This document shows, piece after piece, positions 30,488-43,755 of a DNA stretch of 64,000 bases (its first letter is position 1; each line of letters opens with the position of its first letter). Below the pieces are notes generated by a model. That model saw only the letters and a program-made list of their open reading frames with translations, did no database searches and was not told where the DNA came from. Location: assembly GCF_963678635.1 (NCBI RefSeq), contig NC_087065.1, forward strand, positions 14,195,019 through 14,259,018, written 5' to 3'. The position numbers and the translations under genes were made by a program. Source of the DNA: Symsagittifera roscoffensis (lineage: Eukaryota > Xenacoelomorpha > Acoela > Convolutidae).

Positions 30488-32127
30488 GACTTTTTTTTCC
30501 GTAATTAACTTTGTTCACAGAATGGTCAAAATAGAAATAGCCAATTTAAGTTCATTTCATAATATTTTTATTTTTCCTTGCGTCTCCGTTACAATTGGTC
30601 TGGAGATAACCGAAAATGCACGAGAAGGCAATTGTCATTGGTTTGAATCTGACAGTACATTTCTTCAAACGTGAAACATTTGGTTTCGAGAAACTTGGCA
30701 AAATGTTTGTCTGTTTACGTTTTTTGCGCTTAGTTGCCACATCGTGGAAGTAATTTTCTTTTTGCTGTGCGCAGGTTAAATTTTAGTTGTTTTTAGTGAT
30801 TTAATTTTGTATTAATGTTTGTAATTTTACTAGCCTTCGCTTCGTATATTTTCTCTTTTTTGCTTTTGTTGCTTAAAACATTTATTCTTCCCAAATAATT
30901 CCGGCTTAAATTTCATCAACTTAGTGACCTATTTTTAGAAGTTTCAAGGAAAACATAACTAAAACACTTCACTCTGGAGAGCACAAAATGCTAAGAAGTT
31001 TTTAAAAATTATAGTTACTCAAGACAACAAGTTATATTCTGGCATTTATGTTTTTTTTCTGTTCCTTTTGTTCCGCTTGACAAATTTGACTTAGATTTAT
31101 TGGGTAAATGGCCTCATATTGCGTTTTTTGATGTGTAAAAAAGAATTTTAATGTACTTGTGTGGGTTTTGAGGGTGAGGGGGACTTGGTACAACTATATT
31201 AGTCTTAAATATTTTTGGTTATTTTCCTTTTTTTGGCTAATTAGGTTTCGGCTTGTTTTATATCGGCTTAGTGGACTCAAATTACTTCATTTGACGAGCA
31301 AAAAGTTGTGTGTGTGTTTTCAGACTTTTTTTCCCGTAATTAACTTTGTTCACAGAATGGTCAAAATAGAAATAGCCAATTTAAGTTCAGTTCATAATAT
31401 TTTTATTTTTCCTTGCGTCTCCGTTACAATTGGTCTGGAGATAACCGAAAACGCATGAGAAGGCAGTTGTCATTGGTTTGAATCTGACAGTACATTTCTT
31501 CAAACGAGAAACATTTGGTTTCGAGAAACTTGGCAAAATGTTTGTCTGTTTATGTTTTTTGCGCTTAGTTGCCACATCGTGGAAGTAATTTTCTTTTTGC
31601 TGTGCGCAGGTTGAACTTTAGTTGTTTTTAGTGATTTACTTCGCTTCGTATATTTTCTCTTTTTTGTTTTTGTTGCTTAAAACATTTATTCTTCCCAAAT
31701 AATTCCGGCTTAAATTTTATCAACTTAGTGACCTATTCTTAGTAGTTTCAAGGAAAACATAACGAAAACACTTCACTCTGGAGAGCACAAAATGCTAAGA
31801 AGTTTTTAGAAATTATAGTTACTCAAGACAACAAGTTCTATTCTGGCATTTATGTTTTTTTTCTGTTCCTTTTGTTCCGCTTGACAAATTTGACTTAGAT
31901 TTATTGGGTAAATGGCCTCATATTGCGTTTTTTGATGTGTAAAAAAGAATTTTAAGGTACTTGTGTGGGTTTTGAGGGTGAGGGGGACTTGTTACAATTA
32001 TATTAGTCTTAAATATTTTTGGTTATTTTCCTTTTTTTGGCTAATTAGGTTTCGGCTTGTTTTATATCGGCTTAGTGGACTCAAATTACTTCATTTGACG
32101 AGCAAAAAAGTTGTGTGTGTTTTCAGG
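30488..32127. repeat. Tandem duplication, two copies of ~835 and ~804 bp
   Basis: 30488-31323 and 31324-32127 are nearly the same text. Both hold TCCGTAATTAACTTTGTTCA, CCTTGCGTCTCCGTTACAAT, GGAGAGCACAAAATGCTAAG and TGTGGGTTTTGAGGGTGAGG. Copy 2 lacks about 30 bases (TTGTATTAATGTTTG...) present near 30810 in copy 1. Paired short open frames on both strands are duplicates of each other and not evidence for genes. Confidence 0.9.
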
Positions 32128-32129
32128 TT

Positions 32130-33770
32130 GAGGGGTCTTGTTAACTTTTTAAGTCTTAAGTCTTGTTGATTTTTTTTCAGCTTCAATGTTTCTGCCACGG
32201 TATTTTTGTCTTTTTCACCACTTGGTGAACTTTTTCCGAAGCTTATTTCACATTCTAATGTTTTGGCTTGTTTTTTGTTTCAAATCTAGCCTTTTTTTTG
32301 CCAGATCTAATTTTTTTTCAACAATTTCGCTTTTTTTGTCAGCGGTTTTCTTGTTTTGTATCGCAAGAGGTGCAAAGCTCAGCTTCGCTTCCGCATTTGT
32401 TTTAATCGCTATGCTTTTGTATTTTGCAAAATTTTAAGACTTTTTGAAAAGAAATTACTAGGTTTCAAAAAAGGATATGCTTGGAAACAACTCCTACTCC
32501 CTTGTACCTGTATAATCCCTTAACCTTTTTATACTTCACCAGCCTGTCTGCAGCTTTCAAAAAAGTCTGTGTGGGAATATTTAATTTATTTTTTGAATTT
32601 TGCGTTCAAGTGACAGAACGGGTTGTGGGAAGTTCCCCATCATTACCGAATACACCCAACTTTTATACAAACAAATTGATCCTAGTATAATTAAATTATA
32701 ATTTTTTTTGAAAACAATTGATCTTTTTCAAAAACTAATCTTTCAAATCTGAGTTTAACATGAAACAATTTTTTTTACACAAAAATCTATGATTCTCGAA
32801 AACGTCCAAATTCTAATTTAAAGACCGTTTTATGGAAATTTTTCTTTTCTCGATAATTATCCTGCCAAATCTGATATGTTAGGTTTGATCGAAAACTAAA
32901 ACTAAAACTTAAATTGGCTGCTCCCATTTTTTTTCGAAGACTGCCATGGTTTTCCTAAAATGCAAAGTTTTTTTTCTAACTTTGACTGTTTTTTGGATTT
33001 TTTTTTAAAAAATTTTTTGTAAACTATCCTGCCAATTTAATCGAGAAACCAGATTTTGGGAGTTCAATCGGTGTTGGGAGCTTCTCTGCTTAAACTTTCA
33101 ATCAAAAAAAATCGGTTTCGCCACGACCTCTTTTTTGCAGAAAAAATTTACGGATTTCTGAAAGTCTAGTTAGTTTTTGAACTTCTGTTTTCCTAAAAAC
33201 CACTTTTCAATGCTGAGATAAAAGTGTCACTCGAAAAACCCGGCCGCAAAAACTTTTCCTGTAGAAGCGGGGAGTCGCTACTTTTCGTGAGAAAACAAAA
33301 AGGAAAAAACATTTTTAGCAGAGAAACAACTAACATTTCGGGCAAAATCCAAAACTTGAAAAAATTCATCTTACCCCGCTTCAGTACAAAAAAATCAAAA
33401 AATATCCAACAGCTATTTTTTTGAGGTACACGAAAAAAATTTTTTGTTTTGTTCGACTTCCTTCTATATCACGCGCAAGAACACCGTTTCAAAGTTATCT
33501 GATTATTGTACTTTCATGAATATGGTTAAAAATTTTGATACTTGCACAGCAACTGGTACTCTGGTTTTATTTCAAGAAGATGGCATATAAAAATAGTTTC
33601 TCCTGACTTAAAAAAAACGTAATATTTCGACCAAAAAATTAAAAAGATATAAAATGAAACAGAGAAGTTCACCCAGAGTGAAAAAAAACTAACACTGAGG
33701 GTCTTAATCTCAAATTTTTTTTATGTTTGATGAACAGGTTGCCTGCAATAGTATGAATTTTTGTTTCAAT
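32130..33770. other. T-rich intergenic DNA with diverged 5.1-kb-type repeat
   Basis: 32460-32900 repeats GACAGAACGGGTTGTGGGAA and related phrases of the PLD-intron tandem repeat. The remainder is homopolymer-rich. The hydrophobic frame at 32186-32437 is poly-T translating as Phe/Leu. Confidence 0.4.
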
Positions 33771-33779
33771 TTTCGAAGA

Positions 33780-35085
33780 AAGTGACGAAATTTGTGCACG
33801 GTGTTTTGTCTCCCGACAAACTTTGACTTTTTAACTAGAAACTTTTGACTGGCTTTTTTATATAATTAAAACAGTATTGCCGTCCTAGCCGTCCTGAGCT
33901 TGTTTAAGAAACTTTTTATGGGTTTAAAAATTGCGGGACTTTTTTTGGAGCTAATAACGCGTGAGCGGAGATTAAATCTGTCTTAGAAATTGTTGCAAAT
34001 TGAATTGAGGCAAGCTGTTATGCGTATTCAAAATTTCGCAATATGCAAAATATATCATTTTGTATTTCACATAGCATCTGCAGTGATGAAGTTTCGAAAT
34101 AAATACTGCTATATTGACCTCCAGAGACAGTCGAAAAAATCAAAGTTTCGCCATGATGCGAGGTGTGTTCTTTTTTTTGGTGGATATAGCTCACACGATC
34201 TCAAAACGCATGCAATGGTTTAAATTTAGGCTCAAGACAACTATAGCTTTGGAATAATTTTATAGAATTCCGTCAAAAGTGGCTAAATAAAAAATCAAAA
34301 GCTGTCTGCATAAAAAACCCCGAGCACAAATTTTCCGTTTCTTTTCTGATCAATAATATTCAATAATATTCCCTATTTCAACCACAATTCTGGGACCATT
34401 CTCAAAGTTGGTGTTTTTTCTTCTAAGTTGGTGTTTTTGAGGTTAGAGATTATAAATTAAACGGTACATCACTTCTATCAACTGGCATGTGATTTTGAGG
34501 CTTTGTTTGTATTCTCGGTTGGTACGATTATTCTAATCTTTTTGGCCATTCTTTATGTGTTAATTTGAACAAAACAAAACAAAATTGCTCGTATCGGGGC
34601 AAAATCCCGAAAGTTCTGACTGTCTCATAAAGTCTATGGAGCAGTAAAAACATGAAAAATTAATTGTAATATTTATTAAAAATAAATATTTTTTTCAAAT
34701 TTGAAATTTTTGTGAAAATCATCCCCCCCCACACACCATATAAAACATAAAGTGATAAATTTCGCTCCTGGTAATAAATCGGTTATGCCAAATAAGCTTC
34801 CTTCAACTAATTTGGAACGATTTCTAAGACGGATTAAATCTCCACTTACGCGTTAATTGCGCAAAATATATCGCGCGTGATCCCAAATGGGTCAAAATGA
34901 CAACCTTTAAACCCTCATAACTTTACGAAAAATGTTCACAGTTGAATTTTTTTTGAATTTTAAGCTCAGGACATTGATACCTCTTGATTGATATGTAGAA
35001 AAATCTGTCAAAAACAGCTATTTAAAGAGTCGGAATTTGTCTGAAGAAAAAAAACCACCCGAAGCACAAAAGATTGATGGTAATT
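33780..35085. mobile_element. Foldback pair of family F2 repeats
   Basis: The arm at 33780-34020 (CTTTGACTTTTTAACTAG, GTCCTGAGCTTG, AACGCGTGAGCGGAGATTAA) is matched in inverted orientation by 34790-35085. A further stretch at 34580-34640 (TGCTCGTATCGGGGCAAAAT) matches the F2 end seen at 51350. The arms are diverged. The interior has no coding frame. Confidence 0.6.
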
Positions 35086-35306
35086 TTGTTAAGAAAGATG
35101 GAACAAAAATTTCATTTCTTTTTCAAAATAGTTGCCCTGGAATCAACGATGAATTAGTTTTTGTTTTTGTCTCTGTCACATAAATTTGTATTTACAAAAA
35201 CAAGCCTGCGGTTGAAGTGTTATAATGTCAACCCATATTTTTCCAACGTTAACTGCTCACTTAAAAACATAAATTAGAGATGTAGTTTATTTAAAAGCTG
35301 ATATAG

Positions 35307-36238
35307 CTATGACATGTAGAAGTATTTTGATTTCAATTTTTTCTTCACGTTTTTCGTTTTCTCTGCAAATCTTTAAGATGAGGGTCCAAACTTTGACAAA
35401 AGGTAGATGAAATTATTTGAAAGGGACAAAGTATAAGAAAACTTGTTCTGAAGGCGTAAATTAACCGGCATATCATAACTAGTTTTAGAGGTGTTCTTGC
35501 TGTGAGAACAATGTCACAAACAATATTAGGAATTTAAATTTATAGGCTCAAATTAGTTTTTTTAAGAAGCTGATGAGCTTGACTTACTCAATTTACTCCT
35601 AAAAAGTGACAAATAACATAATTAACAAAATAACTTAGTTTGGCGTAGAAAAATGGCAAAATTTTTATTAATTATTTTGCGCTAATGATCGAACTCAGTC
35701 AACAAAAGAACCATTCCAGCAAATATTTAGGGAAAAAAACTGCTAAACCCAAGCACAGGATTTTCATTAGTAGTTTTTTGGTGTGTAATTTTTGTCCAGA
35801 TTACTGGAATAAGCTCCCAAGAATTTTTAGTGTATGTGTTGTGAAAACAGATATGACAGTTTCTCGACGCCGAACCAAGTAACTTTGTTCATTCTGTTGT
35901 TTGTCACTTTTAGATAGCATAATGGGCAAGTCAAGCTCGTCAGCTTCTCAAAAAACTAATTTGAGCTCATAAAATGTAAATTCCTTATATTGTTTGTCAG
36001 GTTATTTGCACAGGAAGGACACCTCTAAAACTAGTCATAATATGCTGGCTAATTTACGCTTTCAAAACATGATATCTCACATTTCGACCTGGTTAAACCT
36101 TTTCAAAAAATTAATCTACTTTTTGTCAAAAGTTTGAACACTGAATCTTAAATATTTGCCGAAAAAACGAACAAAACAACATGAAGAAAAGTTCATCCAT
36201 TTTCTCGTTGAAATCAAAAGGCGGCAACTTCTATGACC
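35307..36238. repeat. Inverted repeat with ~340-bp arms
   Basis: 35307-35648 (TTTTGATTTCAATTTTTTCT ... CTAGTTTTAGAGGTG ... AGTGACAAATAACA) is the diverged reverse complement of 35880-36238 (TTTGTCACTTTTAGATAG ... CACCTCTAAAACTAG ... CGTTGAAATCAAAAGG). The loop is about 230 bases with a 65-codon chance frame. I estimate 75-85% arm identity by eye. Confidence 0.65.
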
Positions 36239-36239
36239 C

Positions 36240-38340
36240 GTGACCGTAAGGGTTACAATTTAAACTCCTTTGATTCATCCTTGAAGCCATAAAAAAATTT
36301 TACTGCATCAAATTCAGATAAGGTTGGAGTTTTAATGGGACCGGGAATTTACATAAGAAACTTCCCACATTTAATAGAATTGTTGAACGGAATGAAAACA
36401 AATTTGAAAAATTGAACCAGAAAGGCCGTTTGTGAGCAATTTGCGGAAAGGAATGCTTTGACCAAAAATCGTTTTTGACTCATTATCTCCTCGAATTTAG
36501 GTCTATTGGCGCCGTTATTTCAATTAAGTCACTCTTTTCATGACTAAAAATCATCATTAAAACTCAACCAATATACATGAATTTTTTAGAGTAGTGTGGA
36601 GAAATGTTTCATGCGGCGGAACAGTGAGAGCTCCGATGCAATCCACAAAAAATGTAGGATCTTTTTAACTATATTCTACCGCGGGTACCTAGTAACAAAT
36701 ATCCCCTCATAAAGAAATACATCAACGGTTACGCATATGAGAATTTTATATCTAGTACTCAATTTCTCTCCCCCCTGCAAAAGGGGGAATATATTTAAAT
36801 AGATCCAAGATTTACTGAGAATGGAATCAAAATGGGAGCGAAAAGCTCTGCTGATATTAGAGATTTTCAACTGAGAAAATTTCCTGTTTTGTAATCTTTG
36901 TCTTTTGGACCAAAATTTTTCTTTTATCTCACATTCTCACATTTTAAAATTCAGCGTTAAACCATAAACAATTGTTCTAAATGGATTTTTTGCCTTCCGA
37001 AATCACATTTGTCATTTTCCGAAAATTTTCAACTATAACTAAAATATGTTTGCTATAGTGAATATCAAACGCCTCAAAATGTCTAAAAAAAATTAAAAAA
37101 TTCTGGCAATAATATCAAACTTTGCATCTATTTCAACTGATGATCAGCATTTTGAAAAAATATTGACTTTCAGCTGCAAAAATTTAAAAAGTAAAAACAA
37201 AATACAAAGATTATTCTCATATCATCTCAAAAGCATTGAATTCGCCAGCAACGCTATTTTAAAGAGATAACTAAATATTTCAATTTTTTATTCAAAAATC
37301 TGCCTCCCCTCCTGCTGAAAAAATACTAGATCCGTGCTTTGATACTAATACTACTGCCCTGCAAAGCCTCAATTAATAAATTGGCCCGGTTGTGCTTATG
37401 TCATTTTTTACGCTTGACCGCTTTTTCGGTAAAATTTGAAAAACACCATATAAAAAAAAAATTAGAAATAACTTTTAACTTAAGCGGTGTCCAAGAAATA
37501 AAAGAAGAAAGTGTGGAATATTTATGCTTGTGGTATAAATGTTTTGTGAAAAAGAAAATCTTTCGTCGCCATCGGGTCACCAATATACTACCTCCCATTT
37601 TCTGCTTTGTGTAACTGCATCAATTACAATTTAAGGTGAGCAATCACTTATCAAGGTGAGCAAATATTCTACGCAGCTCTAAACCAGCATCTACGAAATA
37701 AGTTTGATGTTGTTCAAAAAAATTGTTAACAACAAACTGTTTTGTCAATAGATAGCTTGTCTATGAAAAAGTGTTAAATTTGCGGATGCCAATTTCTTAC
37801 TATTAAAAAATAGTTTTTGTAGATAAAGCAGCTAACTAAATGCTTCGCTAACTTAATTTGCGAAAATTAAGCTTTGATGTCAATAAATTTATTTAAGAAA
37901 ATTCGCGACTACTAGGCTTGCAAGGTTAGGGCATAGAAACAGTATCACAATTTGACAATAAATTCATTTCATTTTGTGGGCGTTTTGTGAGGTGGGATTG
38001 TACGTGAAGAAAAAAAGCAATTTTTGGTCCGCTTGTTTTTGTAGAGCTCGAAAAATTAACATTGCCGCTTTAAAGAAAATCGAAAAATCGACCAAATTTT
38101 CGAAAAGTTTTTGAAAATCCTATCCTTTTTCTACAAACACCCTAAACATTCTAGATCCTCCCATAGCTGTGAGTGCAGTCATTTTGCTCCGACTTTTGCG
38201 ACAATACTTGAATATAGTAACTGATTAGGTGTATTTTTCAGACAGTCTTTTTGATCTGTCAAAATAACAAATTTTGAAAAAATTTCAAAGCCCTATGAAG
38301 TATACCGATTTTTGAGCTTAGAATTATTAAAAAAAGAATT
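36240..38340. other. Intergenic A+T-rich DNA with scattered repeat ends
   Basis: 36660-36790 (TAACAAATATCCCCTCATAA; CTCCCCCCTGCAAAAGGGGG) is a dispersed repeat seen again at 38940-39110 and 48310-48500. 37310-37340 carries an AAATACTAGATCCGTGC end like the hAT-type MITE. No gene is recognised. Confidence 0.35.
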
Positions 38341-38344
38341 TTTT

Positions 38345-39995
38345 CAATTCTGTTGGGAGAATTGGGAAAATTGGGAGAAAGACAATTTTCCTGCCGCTTT
38401 TAAGCAAAATTATTTTTGTTTTTTTCCTCGGAGCAATTCAGTTTAACGGTAACAACTGATTTACGTGCACATTACCGCTCGTGTCTGATGTAAGCTAAAA
38501 TACGCGCAGTGAAGTACGCAGTTGGATTTTTTTCTGGTCTGGAAAAAAGTCGGTCTAGTAAAATCTCGCACCTTAGTAAATTGGATACCAATCGATTATA
38601 AAAGATATCTAAGATCAAAATTACCCACTAAACTCAATTACAGATGTGAACATTTCGACATATCATTTAGACAATGAAATTTATTATATTGTCAAAAAAT
38701 GTATTAATTTTTTGCGAAAATATACCAACAAATTTCATTAGATTCGATTATAATCCATTATTTTTAGCACAGAAATCGATTGTTTTGGTTTAAAAATCCA
38801 ACTTAATTGAGCATTTCAAGTATATCGATTTTAAGCTTGAAATTATTAAGAAAAGCATTTCAACTGTGATCAGTTTTCAAAAAAAGATGAATGGGGTTTG
38901 AGAATAGCCATTCTGAGTAAATTCCAATCACGATCATAACAACTTGCTAGATTTCTAATATCTTTTTAACTATATCCTATTTGGTAACTTGTAACGAATC
39001 TCCCCCTATGAAGAAACTATTGAACTGTACAGCATACCTGAATTTTGTACCTTGTTAGCTATTTCCCCTCCTATTGCAATAGGGGGGGGGGGAGGTGATC
39101 CGATGGGTGGGGATGGATCCGGCTAGGGTATATCATTTCAAACTGGAACGAGGCGGGCTAATTGATCCAAATAATACAAAATGCTTAATAGACAAAACCA
39201 TAAAATTTAGCTTTTAACATGGCGTCTGGGGGTAAAGGGATGATTTACAAAAAAAAAACAGTTTACTGTCTTTTTCATTTTTTTAGAAATATCATTTTTA
39301 AGGAAATTGACATCAGATACTTTCAAAAGCTGTCCGAATGAATCGACGATTAACTCGATAATCAGAAATGAAACCACATGAACCATATTGATTCTTTCCG
39401 AATTTTTTCAACATTTCCACATAGCTACATAAGACTGTCGAGTTGATCTACAATTTAATCATTTTATCTGTGTTTTATATGCCTTATTAGATGCATAAAT
39501 TACTGATTGTTTTGTATCAGTCAGGTATGAGTGAAAGAAAAAAATAGAGTGGCAATGCTTCGGTGGATTTAATAAATTAGTAATTGGAACGCTGTTGGGA
39601 GAATTGGGAAAGTTGGGAGAAAGACAATTTTCTTGCCGCTTTTAAGCAAAATTATTGTTGTTTTTTCCTCGGAGCAATCTAGTTTAGCGGTAACAACTGA
39701 TTTACGCGCACATTACCTCTTGTGTCTGATATAAGCTAAAATACGCGCGGTGAAGTAAGCAGTTGGATTTTTTTCATTTTCTGGTCTGGAAAAAAGTCAG
39801 TCTAATAAGATCTCGCATCTTAGTAAATTGGATACTAATCGATTATAAAAGATATCTAGGATCAAAATTACCCACTAAACTCAATTACAGATGTGAACAT
39901 TTCGACATATCATTTAGACAATGAAATTTTTTTTATTGTCAAAAAACGTATTAATTTTTTGCGAAAACATACCAATAAAAGTAGTATGCATATAG
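38345..39995. repeat. Direct repeat pair of ~385 bp, 1.24 kb apart
   Basis: 38350-38735 and 39590-39985 share CTGTTGGGAGAATTGGGAAA, AAAATACGCGC, GATTATAAAAGATATCTA and CATATCATTTAGACAATGAA with few changes. Between them lie the dispersed CCCC/GGGG repeat (38940-39110) and unique sequence. Confidence 0.85.
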
Positions 39996-40019
39996 TGCGT
40001 TAGGATCGGGGGGGGGGGA

Positions 40020-41115
40020 TTGTCATACATGGATGACCATTAGGTATAAATCTTAATGGTCACCATGTATTAAAGGATCAGCAACGGTCACTATGTAATA
40101 ATCCTAATTGTCACAATGTATAATTTTATACCTAATGATCCCTATGTAAAAATTTTTCCAAAAAATTTTTTCATCCAAAAACTTTCAAAAAAAAAATTTT
40201 TTTTTCAAATTTTTTTTTTCAAATTTTTTTTTCAAATTTTTTTTCAATTTTTTTTTTCAAATTTTTTTTTCAAATTTTTTTCAATTTTTTTTTCAAATTT
40301 TCTTTTTCAATTTTCTTAACTTAATGATCCCCTGTAAAACATTTATACCTAATGATCCATATGTAAAAAGTTTATACCTAATGATCCCTATGTAAAAATT
40401 TATACCTAATGATCCCTATGTAAAAAATATATTCCTAATGATCCCTATGTAAAATATTTATACATAATAATCCCTATGTAATAATTTATGCATATTGATC
40501 CTTATGTAAAAAATCTATACCTAATGATCCCTACGTATAATTTTCATAGCTAATGATCCCTATGTAAAAAAAAATTCCAAAAAATTTTTTCAAACGAAAA
40601 TTTCCAAAAAAAAAAAATTTTTTCTCAAATTTTTTTTTCAAATTTTTTTTCAAATTTTTTTTTCAATTTTTTTTCAAATTTTTTTTTTCAAATTTCTTTA
40701 CTTAATGATCCCTTGTAAAAGATTTGTACCTAATGATCCCTATGTAAATATTTCTACCTGTTGATCCCTATGTAAAAGGTTTATACCTAATGATCCCTAT
40801 GTAAAACATTTATACCTAATGATCCCTATGTAAATATTTATACCTAATGATTCCTATGTAAAATTTTATACCTAATGGTCCCTATGTAAAATATTTATAC
40901 TCAATTACCTTATGTTTAATTTTCATAGCTTAACCAAATATTTTCATATCACGTGTAACCAATGATCTCGATGTTTAACCAATGATCCCTATGTACATCT
41001 AAAAATCCCTAGTTGAAGTTCATGACCATTTGGTGTATCTAATGGTCCCTATGCGTAACCAGTCGCTCATTTATTTAACCACTAATCCCTAAATATAACT
41101 AATGATCCAAAAATA
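40020..41115. repeat. Minisatellite of TATACCTAATGATCCCTATG units with poly-T blocks
   Basis: The ~27-base unit (TTTATACCTAATGATCCC then TATGTAAAA) recurs some 20 times between 40322 and 41000. It is interrupted by two blocks (40140-40320, 40570-40700) made of CAAATTTTTTTT repeats. Units at both ends are diverged, with inverted forms near 40040 (ACCATTAGGTATAAA). There is no coding content. The Phe/Lys frame at 40116-40319 is an artefact. Confidence 0.9.
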
Positions 41116-41156
41116 TACAAATTGATCCTCCCTAAGTGTGGTATGATCCCATGTTA

Positions 41157-41339
41157 AAAGGAGAGAGAACTAGATAAGGGATAGAGACAGAGTAGATAGA
41201 TAGAGAGAGAGAGAGAGAAAAAGAGAGACGGAGAGAGAAAAAAAGAAGAGAAAAAGAGAAAGAGAGAGAGAGAGAGAGAGACGGAGAGAGAAAGAGTGAA
41301 GAAAGAGAAAGCGAGAGATAGCTAGGATATATAGATAGG

Positions 41340-41391
<52 letters not shown>

Positions 41392-41414
41392 CAGAGAAGG
41401 GAGAGAGAAGAGAT

Positions 41415-41446
<32 letters not shown>

Positions 41447-41449
41447 AGT

Positions 41450-41544
<95 letters not shown>

Positions 41545-41625
41545 ACGGATAGAGAAAGAGAGAGATAGATAGATAAATAATTAGATAGACAGATGGAAAG
41601 AGAAGAAAGGAGAAGGAGGAAAGAT
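41157..41625. repeat. GA / GATA microsatellite block
   Basis: About 470 bases of GAGA and GATA tracts. Long uninterrupted (GATA)n runs lie at about 41335-41390 and 41450-41530. The minus-strand Ser/Leu/Ile frame of 139 codons is the translation of the repeat. Confidence 0.95.
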
Positions 41626-41759
41626 ATATTTTTATATGTTTTTACGTAGGTCTTTTTATTATTTAATGGATACTCTTTTACATGTAATCTTTGGAAGCAA
41701 TTCCGGAAGCATGACTCTAACTGATTGAAACTTAAACTCAATTTCCATCAAAATTTTGC

Positions 41760-43690
41760 GCGTAATTGTTCCAGAACAATCTAAAATACTTCACCAGATA
41801 CTCTAGATGAACTATTTTATAAGTTTGTTCTGTGTATCAGTACAAATTTTGTGTGCGTGTGTTCTTATGTTTATACATGTTTGTGTTAGCAATTGTAAAC
41901 TTGTATGTTTATACGTAATTAATGATGTAAGAATGTGGTCACAGAAAAACTTTCAGCCGTAAAATCGTAATCACAATCCAAATTGTATTTCAAACTCATT
42001 GTACTAGTTGTCTTTATTTTTCTGGGTTATTTTATCATTCTTTAAAAGAACCAGTTCTTGTGAATCTTCTCATGTTTTAGTTCATGTATCTAGAGATGTT
42101 TGCAATTGTGTTTGTGTGCATTGTCTGCGGATATGCATTGTCTGTGGGTCTTTCACTTGTTTTTTTTGTACGTTTTTCAGTGTGCTTTCTTATTTATATC
42201 GTCAATGAACTAATTGGAGACATGTATTTGTAACTGGATATAACTAAACAAATTCAAAGTACTTATTGTCACTCTTTGTCTGGAAGACGCAAGGTTCCAT
42301 CAAAAGTTATTTCAGCACCAACTTTGAATCAGACACATTGTATAATTATTTGTTGGGTTAGCTTTGTATGTATGTTTGTGTATTTGTATGCGCTTGAATA
42401 GTTGTGAAAATTATTTAAATAGGTTTTTAATTATGGTTGTATCCAAAAAAATTTCAAGGTTGTTTTTTGTTATTCGCTTAACATCAAACATTGTTCAAAA
42501 ATTTGTGAAAACTTTTCTAGAAACTCTAAATGAACAATACAGTCCAGATAATTCATTTGTATCTATGTACTTATTCACGTATATGTATATAGTCATCTGT
42601 TTGAAAGTATGTAATGTGCGTATGCGTATATATATGTATTTGTAATTACTGCGATTTCTTTTACATATTTGATAATGTTTTTATGCAGGCTTATTTACTT
42701 TTCTGTATAATTTCTCATTCATTTATATTTTCAAACAAACCCTTTTAGACGCTCAATTACCATATACAGCTCGAATTACAACCAAAAACCAAACTCTGTC
42801 CTTTTTCAAATTATTTGGTTGAAACCATCAAGAGTAATTCACAAGATGCTTTACATGAACAACACTTGTAGCAAGTACTTTAAACGTACATTTGTCTAGC
42901 TGTGTATAATTGTGTAGAGTTTATATATCTGTTCCTTTAAGTACTTTTCACAACCTATTTTTTTATGCTATGTCTGTGTATTTGATTGTTTGTAGGTAAT
43001 TAGTTTGTTGTCTGTGTGTTTTCAACGGTAATTTGTCTATTATGCTTAACAAAACAACTTGAAACGTATAGCTGCTTGTTGAAAATTAGCTTATGTTTAA
43101 ACTCTGAAATGTTTCTGTAACTGAGTTGTCAAGAAGGATGTAAAGTATAGCACTAAAAATTATGCATTTAAAAGCACAAGTGTGTGTGTTTGAGCATGAA
43201 TTATACTTGTTTTTTTTGTGTGTATGTTCATGTACAGAAGTTTGTATCATGTAAGTTTTTCTGTTTAGAAATGTAACAAAAATTAAATTATAACGATAAC
43301 TCGAATCATTCTAATTTTGATTCCAGATCGGTCAAGTAATTCTAGAAAGAAATCACTGAATCAAATTATATGCGACGTGTGTAATACATGCTGCATGTAA
43401 GCTCCTCTGAACTAGTTATTCTTTTTGTACCAGAGCGTCAAGATCGTAAAACGTCTTTTTTGCGAGGCAAATTTTCAGCCGTTTTTCAAAATAAGCGTTT
43501 TTTCTAGAAGAATATAATTTTGGTTTCTTTGTTAATTCTGTTTTTTGAACTATCCATAAATGACTCATAACTTGCAAATTGTGGATAACTTTGTAAAGAC
43601 TAATTTTGTTCATTGTATTGCTTTTTGTTTTTTATCAAGATTTGAAAACTTTTCCTGTTTGAAATTTCCAATAAACACAAAAAATTATGA
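41760..43690. other. T-rich, TG-rich intergenic DNA, nothing recognised
   Basis: Frequent TGTATGTTTGTGTATTTG-like strings suggest degenerate TG microsatellite. No splice-supported coding frame was found. Confidence 0.3.
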
Positions 43691-43755
43691 AACCAGATAA
43701 AAAACTGCAACTCAACTGTAACAACGAAGCAGCCCGAAACGCAGTGGAGACTTCA

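Noticed and set aside
32186-32437. Hydrophobic 83-codon frame resembling a membrane protein
   Set aside because: It is T-rich low-complexity DNA giving Phe/Leu, inside a repeat-derived region.
37339-37614. 91-codon plus-strand frame with a basic C-terminal half
   Set aside because: Part of it looked coding (EIKEESVEYLCLWYKCFVKK), but it has no splice context, family or G+C rise, so I leave it unannotated.
40116-40319. Phe/Lys-rich 67-codon frame
   Set aside because: It is poly-T and CAAATTTTTTTT repeat read as Phe and Lys, with no coding character.
41322-41741. 139-codon minus-strand frame rich in Ser, Leu, Ile and Tyr
   Set aside because: It is the translation of GATA/GAGA microsatellite. 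Period-4 and period-2 repeats give endless open frames.
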